Shown here piece after piece: positions 43,337 through 48,986 of a stretch of 48,986 nt of DNA. Location of the stretch: assembly GCF_003202035.1 (NCBI RefSeq), contig NZ_QJKC01000017.1, positions 1 through 48,986 of the forward strand. The letters are read 5' to 3'. The position numbers and the translations under genes were made by a program. Positions within the stretch are counted from its first letter, which is position 1. Each line of letters starts with the position of its first letter. The DNA is from Aquitalea magnusonii. Lineage in GTDB: Bacteria > Pseudomonadota > Gammaproteobacteria > Burkholderiales > Chromobacteriaceae. The notes beneath the pieces were generated by a model. The model did no database searches, had not been told where the DNA came from, and saw only the letters and a program-made list of their open reading frames with translations.

Positions 43337-43355
43337 GCTGCGGTTTCACTACCTT

Positions 43356-43382
43356 GCTTTTTGCAACCGCATGGCAAAAAGC
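43356..43382 (+). promoter_or_regulatory. S6:S18-binding-type leader hairpin of rpsF
   Basis: GCTTTTTGC and GCAAAAAGC form a perfect 9-base stem around AACCGCATG. The loop holds the CCG trinucleotide that defines the known autoregulatory rpsF leader motif, bound by the S6-S18 heterodimer. It ends 11 bases before the AAGGAG ribosome-binding site, so protein binding could block translation. Confidence 0.65.
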
Positions 43383-43404
43383 TAAATAGCCATAAGGAGT
43401 TAAC

Positions 43405-43782
43405 ATGCGTCATTACGAAATCGTGTTCATCGTCCATCCGGACCAGAGCGAACAGGTTCCGGCCATGATCGAGCGCTACAAGGGCATGGTTCTGGCCGCT
43501 GAAGGCAAGATTCACCGTCTGGAAGACTGGGGCCGTCGTCAACTGGCTTACCCGATCCAGAAGCTGCACAAAGCCCACTACGTTCTGATGAACGTTGAGT
43601 GCCAGTCCGAAACCCTGGCCGAGATCGAGCACGCCTTCAAGTTCAACGACGCTGTTCTGCGTCACCTCACCATCAAGCTGGATCGCGCCGTTACCGAAGC
43701 GTCCCCGATGATGAAGGACGAAAAGGCCAAGAACCTGCTGGATTCCCAGCAGCCGGCAGCCGAGGCCGAAGCTGCTGCCTAA
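43405..43782 (+). CDS. rpsF: Ribosomal protein bS6
   Basis: This is a 125-residue 30S protein starting [40 protein letters not shown] and [20 protein letters not shown] are family hallmarks. The C-terminal tail is Ala/Glu-rich, as is common in beta- and gammaproteobacteria. It pairs with S18 (rpsR, same operon) on the 30S platform. AAGGAG lies 5 bases before the ATG, and the leader hairpin suggests autoregulation. Confidence 0.97.
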   Translation: MRHYEIVFIVHPDQSEQVPAMIERYKGMVLAAEGKIHRLEDWGRRQLAYPIQKLHKAHYVLMNVECQSETLAEIEHAFKFNDAVLRHLTIKLDRAVTEASPMMKDEKAKNLLDSQQPAAEAEAAA

Positions 43783-43800
43783 TTGGCAGGAGACAAGGAC

Positions 43801-44100
43801 TTGCAGAACCGTCTGGTATTGACCGCGACGGTCGAACGCGAAGAAGCCCTGCGTTACACCCCTGCCGGTATTCCGGTAGTGGAAATGTGGATCAGGCACC
43901 AGTCTAGACAGACTGCCGGCGGGTTCGAACGCGATGTGGCCTGTGAAATCCAGGCCGTGCTGATTGGAGAAGACGCCCGGAAACATGCCGGGAAACTGGC
44001 CGGAAACGCGGTGACATTCACCGGATTCCTGTCCCAGCGCAGTCTGAAAAATCCGCGGTTGGTACTCAATATCGAATATGTTGAATTTGTAAAAGGTTAG
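43801..44100 (+). CDS. priB: Primosomal replication protein N (PriB)
   Basis: This is a 99-residue OB-fold protein when started at the TTG at 43801, which places AGGAG 9 bases upstream and gives [20 protein letters not shown], aligned with the family N-terminus. A TTG six codons earlier is possible. [20 protein letters not shown] and [20 protein letters not shown] are typical. It stabilises PriA on DNA during replication restart. Its position between rpsF and rpsR is the classic gene order. Confidence 0.92.
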   Translation: MQNRLVLTATVEREEALRYTPAGIPVVEMWIRHQSRQTAGGFERDVACEIQAVLIGEDARKHAGKLAGNAVTFTGFLSQRSLKNPRLVLNIEYVEFVKG

Positions 44101-44105
44101 TCAAA

Positions 44106-44333
44106 ATGGCTCGTCAACTCTTCAAGCGCAAGAAGTTCTGCCGCTTCACGGCAGAAGGCATCAAGGATATCGACTACAAATCCGTTGATCTGCTGAAAGA
44201 CTTCATCGCCGAAAACGGCAAAATCATCCCGGCTCGCATTACCGGTACCAAGGCTCGCTACCAGCGTCAGCTGACCACTGCTATCAAGCGTGCTCGCTTC
44301 CTGGCATTCCTGCCTTACACCGACCAACACTAA
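44106..44333 (+). CDS. rpsR: Ribosomal protein bS18
   Basis: This is a 75-residue basic protein starting [40 protein letters not shown] and [20 protein letters not shown] are conserved. It binds S6 and 16S rRNA. It starts 5 bases after the priB stop, so the genes are co-transcribed and probably coupled. Confidence 0.97.
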   Translation: MARQLFKRKKFCRFTAEGIKDIDYKSVDLLKDFIAENGKIIPARITGTKARYQRQLTTAIKRARFLAFLPYTDQH

Positions 44334-44351
44334 GCCGGGAAAGGACTTAAG

Positions 44352-44801
44352 ATGCAAATCATTCTGCTCGAAAAAGTTGCCAACCTGGGTCAACTGGGTG
44401 ACGTGGTAAAGGTCAAGAACGGTTACGCCCGTAACTTCCTGATCCCGCAAGGCAAAGCCAAGCGCGCCACCGAAAACAACCTGAAAGAGTTCGAAGCACG
44501 TCGCGCCGAACTGGAAGCCAAGCAAGCCGAGATCCTGGCTGATGCCAAGGCCCGTGCTGAAAAGCTGGTTGACGCCGTGATCACCATCGCGCAAAAAGCC
44601 GGTGTGGATGGCCGTCTGTTCGGTTCCGTGACCAATGTGGACGTGGCTGAAGCCGTGACCGCATTCGGCGTGGAAATCAAGCGTTTCGAAGTTCGCCTGC
44701 CGAACGGCCCGTTCAAGGCCATCGGTGAGTACGACATCGAAATCGCCCTGCACCACGACGTGGTTGCTCCGATCAAGATCGTTGTGGTCGGTCAAGCCTG
44801 A
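44352..44801 (+). CDS. rplI: Ribosomal protein bL9
   Basis: This is a 149-residue two-domain 50S protein. The N-terminal rRNA-binding domain is [20 protein letters not shown] with [13 protein letters not shown] long connecting helix rich in Ala, Glu and Lys leads to the C-terminal domain ([18 protein letters not shown]). Length is normal. It is the last gene of the operon and is followed by a strong terminator. Confidence 0.97.
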   Translation: MQIILLEKVANLGQLGDVVKVKNGYARNFLIPQGKAKRATENNLKEFEARRAELEAKQAEILADAKARAEKLVDAVITIAQKAGVDGRLFGSVTNVDVAEAVTAFGVEIKRFEVRLPNGPFKAIGEYDIEIALHHDVVAPIKIVVVGQA

Positions 44802-44827
44802 TTCCCTTACCCGGAATTGTGCTGCAA

Positions 44828-44855
44828 GAAAAAGCCCGCCTTGGCGGGCTTTTTT
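44828..44855 (+). terminator. Intrinsic terminator of the rpsF-priB-rpsR-rplI operon
   Basis: AAAAAGCCCGCC and GGCGGGCTTTTT pair around TT, a textbook terminator with a T6 tract. Confidence 0.93.
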
Positions 44856-45107
44856 CATGTCTGGCGCCCGTCTGGCGGCGCCATGGCTTGCGCTGTCCAC
44901 CTGCCCGACAGCTGCCGCGGATTTTACCGGCCAGGCTCAACTCCTTTCATGCTGCTGTTTCAGTCCTTTCCCATCAATCTGTCCGCTCAATTCAAATAAG
45001 CTCCCTGCTGATCTTTCCAACAGCGCTGCCCTGCACGGAAGGCTGGCCCCGCGCTTGATGGCCGCCGGCAAGGCAGTCCCCTGTCCCGATACCAGGAGTA
45101 TGAGCGC
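44856..45107. other. Gap between the ribosomal operon and the FAD oxidoreductase gene
   Basis: There is no supported gene or repeat. A promoter for the downstream group is expected here, but no clear -35/-10 pair was found. AGGAG at 45094-45098 is the ribosome-binding site of the next gene. Confidence 0.45.
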
Positions 45108-46544
45108 ATGTCCTCTGCCGCATCCCGCTGTAGTGCTTTCAGTAGCTGGCTTGCCGAAGCGCTGGCAGCGGAAGGGCCGGCCAGCCCCGAACCATTGCGG
45201 CAGGATATCCGCGCCGATGTCTGTATTGTGGGCGGTGGTTTTACCGGCTTGTGGACGGCCATCGAAATCAAGCAGGCCCGCCCGGACACCGAAGTGGTCA
45301 TCGTCGAAGCCAGGCTGTGCGGCAGCGGGGCCAGTGGCCGCAATGGCGGTTTCGTGCTCAGCCTGTGGGCCAAGTTCCTGTCGCTGGCCAAGATGTGCGG
45401 CGAGGCCGAAGCGCTGCGCCTGTGCCAGCAGTCGGCGCAGGCCATTGTCGATCTGCAGGCCTTCTGCCAGCAGCATGGCATTGATGCCCAGCTGCGGCTG
45501 GATGGCTGGTTGTGGGCTGCCACCACCACCGCCCAGCTAGGCAGTTGGGACAGTACGGCCAGCCAGCTGGAACGGCTGGGCCAGTCCCCCTTCCAGCGCT
45601 TGGCCGCAGGGCAGGCGGCGCAGCTGAGCGGATCCCGCCTGCATCTGGACGGAGTGTACGAGCCGCTGGCAGCGTCCATCCAGCCCGCCATGCTGGCGCG
45701 CGGCCTGTTGCGTGTTGCCCGTCAGCTTGGGGTCAGGGTATACGAGTCTTCCCCGATGCAGCGGCTGGACGCCGGCATGCCGGCGCGGGTGCAATGCCGC
45801 GAGGGCAGTGTGCGAGCCGACAAGGTGGTTCTGGCGATGAATGCCTGGGCGGTGCAGTTTGCCGACATCCGCAAGGCCTTTGTCGTGGTCTCCAGCGATG
45901 TCGTCATAACCCGCCCGCTGCCTGCGTTATTGCAGTCCATCGGCTGGACAAACGGCATGACCATTTCCGACAGCCGCATGCTGGTGCATTACTACCGCAC
46001 CACGCCGGATGGCCGCATCGTGTTCGGCAAGGGCGGCGGCAGCGAGCAATTGCTATACGGCGCCAAACTGGCCGACAAGCTGGATGGTGCATCCGGCATT
46101 GCCGCCACGGTGGCCGCCCATTTGCGCCGCACCTATCCGGGCGTGCAGGCAGACGACATCGTCGGCAACTGGACCGGCCCCATCGACCGCACCCGTAACG
46201 GGCTGCCACATTTTGGCGCCTTGCCGCAGCAGCCGAATGTGTTTTATGCCATCGGTTATTCCGGCAACGGTGTCGGTCCCTCCATGCTGGGAGGCAAGAT
46301 TCTGGCGGCACTGGCCCTGTCACTGGACAACGAATGGGCGCGTTGCGGCCTGGTACACGGCCTGCAGCGCGATTTCCCACCCGAACCCTTCCGTTATCTG
46401 GGAGGCCGGCTGATACGCCATGCGGTAGGTCAGGTTGACCTGGCCGCCGATGAAAACCGCCAGCCGTCCTGGCTGATGCAACAGCTGTGCAAGCTGGCCC
46501 CTTCCGGGCTGTCGCCCACCAAGGCGGCCACCCCTTCCCGCTAG
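45108..46544 (+). CDS. FAD-dependent oxidoreductase, DAO family (PuuB-like)
   Basis: This is a 478-residue flavoprotein of the D-amino-acid-oxidase superfamily. DVCIVGGGFTGLWTAIEIKQ is the Rossmann FAD loop, VVIVEARLCGSGASGRNGGF the region that often carries covalent or tight FAD contacts, and FYAIGYSGNGVGPSMLGGKI the closing C-terminal FAD motif. The nearest well-known relatives oxidise amines or N-substituted amino acids (gamma-glutamylputrescine oxidase, glycine or sarcosine oxidase-like). AGGAG lies 9 bases before the ATG. It is followed after 19 bases by an NTF2-like gene and then by an aromatic-amino-acid-type permease, so a role in uptake and oxidation of an amine or amino acid is likely. 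The substrate is not known. Confidence 0.85.
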   Translation: MSSAASRCSAFSSWLAEALAAEGPASPEPLRQDIRADVCIVGGGFTGLWTAIEIKQARPDTEVVIVEARLCGSGASGRNGGFVLSLWAKFLSLAKMCGEAEALRLCQQSAQAIVDLQAFCQQHGIDAQLRLDGWLWAATTTAQLGSWDSTASQLERLGQSPFQRLAAGQAAQLSGSRLHLDGVYEPLAASIQPAMLARGLLRVARQLGVRVYESSPMQRLDAGMPARVQCREGSVRADKVVLAMNAWAVQFADIRKAFVVVSSDVVITRPLPALLQSIGWTNGMTISDSRMLVHYYRTTPDGRIVFGKGGGSEQLLYGAKLADKLDGASGIAATVAAHLRRTYPGVQADDIVGNWTGPIDRTRNGLPHFGALPQQPNVFYAIGYSGNGVGPSMLGGKILAALALSLDNEWARCGLVHGLQRDFPPEPFRYLGGRLIRHAVGQVDLAADENRQPSWLMQQLCKLAPSGLSPTKAATPSR

Positions 46545-46563
46545 ATCCCACCTGGAGAAACAC

Positions 46564-46935
46564 ATGTCCTGCTCATCTGATCTGGAACAGATCCGCCAGG
46601 CGCTCACCGCCTATTACGAGGCCCTGTATTACGGCCGCCCGGAGAAACTGGCAGAGGCATTCCGGCCGGATGCCGTGCTGCTGGGGGATGTCGAGGGGGC
46701 CGAGTCGCGGCTGGATCAGGCGCAATACCGCAGCCTGCTGCAAAGCCGCCCTGCGCCGCATGCGCAAGGGGCTGCCTATGCGCTGCAGATTGGCGACATC
46801 CGCCTCTGCGGCAATGCCGCCATGGCCGAATTGCAAACGCCTCTGGCTGGGCGGGTATTTACCGATTATGTCTCGCTGTTCAAGCACCAGGGGCAGTGGC
46901 GCATCGCTTTCAAGCTGTATTCGCACCCGCAGTAA
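46564..46935 (+). CDS. NTF2-like (SnoaL/lumazine-binding type) small protein
   Basis: This is a 123-residue single-domain protein. The first helices (SSDLEQIRQALTAYYEALYY and GRPEKLAEAFRPDAVLLGDV) and the final strands (VFTDYVSLFKHQGQWRIAFK) follow the cone-shaped NTF2 fold that binds small ligands or catalyses isomerisations. GGAG lies 7 bases before the ATG. It is 19 bases after the FAD oxidoreductase and 70 bases before the permease gene, so it is probably in the same operon and might act on or bind the same substrate. No catalytic residue can be named. Confidence 0.75.
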   Translation: MSCSSDLEQIRQALTAYYEALYYGRPEKLAEAFRPDAVLLGDVEGAESRLDQAQYRSLLQSRPAPHAQGAAYALQIGDIRLCGNAAMAELQTPLAGRVFTDYVSLFKHQGQWRIAFKLYSHPQ

Positions 46936-47005
46936 ACCCTGCCGCCATGTCTGCTCCTGGCCGGCGGCGTGCTGCCGTCAGTTGACCCATTACCGGGATA
47001 CTCCC

Positions 47006-48253
47006 ATGCATTCCAGCGAACTTGCGCCAGCGGCGCCGTCTCATGAAGACTCCGGCCTGCTGGTCCAGCCGATCAGCAGGCTGGAAACCATAGGCATCAT
47101 TTTCGGGACCAATATCGGCGCCGGTGTGCTGGGCATGGCCTTTGCCGCGCGCAAGACCGGCTATCTCCCGCTGCTGCTGTGTCTGGCACTCACCTGTGTG
47201 CTGTGCACCATCACCATGCTCTATCTGACCGAGGTGGCGCTGCGCACCCGCGGCAACCACCAGCTCAGCGGCCTGGCGCGCCGTTATCTGGGTGGGGTAG
47301 GCGGCTGGCTGCTGTTCCTGGCGGTGGCCGCCAACAGCTTTGGCGCGCTGACCGCCTATATGGCGGGGAGTGGCAGCATCCTGCTGGATTTGCTGGGTGG
47401 CTATGGCATGAGCCGGGAGCTGGGCAGCATCCTGTTCATCGTGCCATCGGTGGCGGTGCTGTATCTGGGCCTGAAGGTGCTGGGGGCGGGCAACAAGCTG
47501 ATCAGCATCAGCATGATCGTCATCATTCTGGCGCTGATCCTGGCCTCCATCGTCAGTCAGGATGCGCGGCTGAGCAATCTGTGGGTGAGCCGTTGGCAGT
47601 ATGTGGTGCCGGTGTTCAATCTGGCGGTATTCGTGTTCGGTGCCCAGTTTCTGGTGCCGGAACTGGTGCGTGGCAATCTGTCTGCGCCACGCAAGCTGCC
47701 CGGGCTGATCATCAGCGGCATGGCGCTGACCTTTGTCTTTGTGGCGCTGATTCCCGCCTCGGTGATTGCGCTGGTGGGCAATGACAACCTGACTCAGGTT
47801 GCCACGCTGAGCTGGGGCCGGGCGCTGGGGCAGTGGGCCTATTACAGTGCCAATATCTTTGCCCTGCTGGCCATGCTGACTTCCTACTGGGGGCTGGGGG
47901 GCTGCCTGTTCACCAATATCTTCGACCACTTCCATCTGGGCAGCGAAACCCGGAAAGCAAAGCGGCTGCTGGTACTGCTGGTGGTGGCATTGCCTCCCTT
48001 TCTGCTGGCTTACTCGGGCATTGCCAGCTTCGTCAACGCGCTGTACTTCGCTGGCACGTTCGGCGGGGTGCTGATGGGCATCATCCCGGTCTTGCTGCTG
48101 AATGCAGCTCGCCGCCACGGCGATGAGCCCAGCGAATTTGTCTGCGGCTGGTATGCCCACCGTGGCGTGCAGTGGCTGATCATGGCCACCTTTTTCCTCA
48201 GCGGCGTGTATGCGGTGGTGTCGCTGTTTGGGGTGCTGCCGGAGAGCTGGTAA
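47006..48253 (+). CDS. Aromatic/hydroxy amino acid permease family transporter
   Basis: This is a 415-residue inner-membrane protein with eleven predicted helices. The first helix begins ETIGIIFGTNIGAGVLGMAF, the unwound substrate-binding motif (G-x-N-I/M-G-x-G-x-L) of the HAAAP/APC superfamily (TyrP, Mtr, TdcC and relatives). The following LYLTEVALRTRG segment is also typical. The start at 47006 is the first ATG that leaves a short cytoplasmic tail (MHSSELAPAAPSHEDSG); the ribosome-binding site is weak (GGGA). It is third in the apparent operon with the FAD oxidoreductase. The substrate (an aromatic amino acid, Ser/Thr or a related amine) is not decided by sequence. Confidence 0.82.
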   Translation: MHSSELAPAAPSHEDSGLLVQPISRLETIGIIFGTNIGAGVLGMAFAARKTGYLPLLLCLALTCVLCTITMLYLTEVALRTRGNHQLSGLARRYLGGVGGWLLFLAVAANSFGALTAYMAGSGSILLDLLGGYGMSRELGSILFIVPSVAVLYLGLKVLGAGNKLISISMIVIILALILASIVSQDARLSNLWVSRWQYVVPVFNLAVFVFGAQFLVPELVRGNLSAPRKLPGLIISGMALTFVFVALIPASVIALVGNDNLTQVATLSWGRALGQWAYYSANIFALLAMLTSYWGLGGCLFTNIFDHFHLGSETRKAKRLLVLLVVALPPFLLAYSGIASFVNALYFAGTFGGVLMGIIPVLLLNAARRHGDEPSEFVCGWYAHRGVQWLIMATFFLSGVYAVVSLFGVLPESW

Positions 48254-48340
48254 CAAGGTAAAACGCCTGCTCCAGCCTGCGCAGGGAAGCGTGGAGCGAG
48301 CTGGTGCAGGCCGGGTCGCTCAGGCAAGCCGGCTGGTGGC

Positions 48341-48673
48341 TCAGCCGTTTTCCAGCACAATGCGGGCGCGCAGGCCGGGAGCGCCCTCTTCGGCAATCGC
48401 CAGCAGGCGGTCGATATTGGGGTGTTTACCCGGATGCAGGCGGGCATCGGCGGTGTGCTCGGCATACAGGGCCAGGCCCTGCTGGGCCGCGTTGCGGTCG
48501 AGATGGCCGTGCTGCTTGAGCAGGGCATGATAAACCCGCACCGAGCCGGCGGTGCCAGGCTGGTTTTCCAGGCGGGCGACGGGTTCTCCCGCGGCATCCA
48601 GCAGCACGATGGCGCTAATGCCGCTGGTGGCGGGGAGGGTGTCCAGAATGTCCTTGAAGCTGGGCGTGGTCAT
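48341..48673 (-). CDS. DUF2322-family small protein
   Basis: This is a 110-residue cytoplasmic protein. AGEPVARLENQPGTAGSVRV, YHALLKQHG, GLALYAEHTADARLHPGKHP and NIDRLLAIAEEG match my memory of the DUF2322 family, a small conserved protein of beta- and gammaproteobacteria without a known role. AGGAAC lies 7 bases before the ATG. TATCAT about 38 bases upstream on the - strand is a possible -10. It converges with the permease gene, with 87 bases between and no obvious terminator. Confidence 0.68.
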   Translation of the reverse strand: MTTPSFKDILDTLPATSGISAIVLLDAAGEPVARLENQPGTAGSVRVYHALLKQHGHLDRNAAQQGLALYAEHTADARLHPGKHPNIDRLLAIAEEGAPGLRARIVLENG

Positions 48674-48986
48674 GGTTGTCTGTTCCTGCGTGGTGCTGGC
48701 AAAAGTGGATGATAGCCGCAGATGCTAGCACAGGCAGGCCGCCACGGCCTGCTGTCGGCATGATCCGTTGCCGGGCTGCTGCTGGTGCAGCATGGCACCA
48801 GTTTGGTGCGTATTTGCTGCGACAGGCCATGGCTGGCGGATGGTGCATACGCTGGCTATGGGTTAATTCCTGCCATATCAGTGGTTTGGCTATCCTGGCA
48901 CGCTGTTTGCTAAGAATGGGGCAGTAGCTGGCGACGGGAGATGGCGGTTGCAAGCGGCCATCACCGTCCTGCGCCAGTCTGCAAAG
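48674..48986. other. Right-hand end of the window without a supported gene
   Basis: These 313 bases show no ribosome-binding site plus coding frame that I trust on either strand. The part nearest 48700 presumably holds the promoter of the DUF2322 gene. A neighbouring gene may start beyond the window. Confidence 0.4.

Overview
The window is about 49 kb of a high-GC betaproteobacterial chromosome, most likely Neisseriales (Chromobacteriaceae, such as Aquitalea, Chromobacterium or Vogesella). The reasons are the rpsF-priB-rpsR-rplI operon with a PriB-type protein, the style of the housekeeping genes (trpS, ppsR/ppsA, mfd, rlmB) and the abundance of strong GC-rich intergenic hairpins. Genus is inference. 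I see no rRNA, tRNA, CRISPR array, transposase or prophage genes.

Region 1 (1-11.7 kb) is the end of a surface-polysaccharide (O-antigen or capsule type) locus on the + strand. It contains the tail of a WlbA/WbpB-like sugar oxidoreductase, a Wzx flippase, an asparagine-synthase-like amidotransferase, a GT4-like transferase, a Wzy-type polymerase, a GT2 transferase, a second GT4-like transferase, a second asparagine-synthase-like amidotransferase and a final GT4 enzyme. It is much more AT-rich than the rest of the window. An especially AT-rich block (about 4.85-7.05 kb) begins and ends inside two glycosyltransferase genes, as expected of a mosaic, exchanged cassette. The polymerase gene carries a G8 and an A9 tract. 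The two amidotransferases together with the sugar-acid dehydrogenase suggest a glycan containing amidated uronic acids (inference).

Region 2 (11.7-17.2 kb) is read mainly on the - strand. A compact operon encodes a degenerate CTP-synthase-like glutamine amidotransferase, a chorismate mutase, CreA and a YdcF/DUF218 protein. Upstream of it is trpS, preceded by what looks like a complete tryptophan attenuator: a 17-codon leader peptide with three consecutive Trp codons, a pause-type hairpin, a terminator with a U-tract, and a promoter placed so that the leader peptide would be leaderless. ppsR (regulator of PEP synthase) follows and is divergent from ppsA.

Region 3 (17.5-32.6 kb) holds ppsA, a YgiW-type stress protein behind a PmrA-like box, a UbiH-family hydroxylase, a LysR regulator divergent from a short-chain dehydrogenase, an EamA transporter, an exported beta-carbonic-anhydrase-like protein with an altered active site, adhE behind a palindrome-rich leader, a DHCW-type cupin, a chemoreceptor and a ClpP-like protease.

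Region 4 (32.7-49 kb) holds mfd, a membrane PAS-PAS-PAS-GGDEF-EAL protein, rlmB, a copper module (CsoR-like operator, Tat-exported multicopper oxidase, CsoR repressor), a small exported protein, the rpsF-priB-rpsR-rplI operon with an S6:S18-type leader hairpin, and a FAD oxidoreductase / NTF2-like / aromatic-amino-acid-permease group.

Two copies of a previously unlabelled non-coding repeat of about 221 bp sit right after adhE and rlmB. In each copy a conserved core of about 175 bp with three internal hairpins is flanked on both sides by the same hairpin. That flanking hairpin differs between the two loci, as if the element had inserted into the resident transcription terminator and duplicated it. 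This repeat and the trpS attenuator are the most interesting signals in the window.
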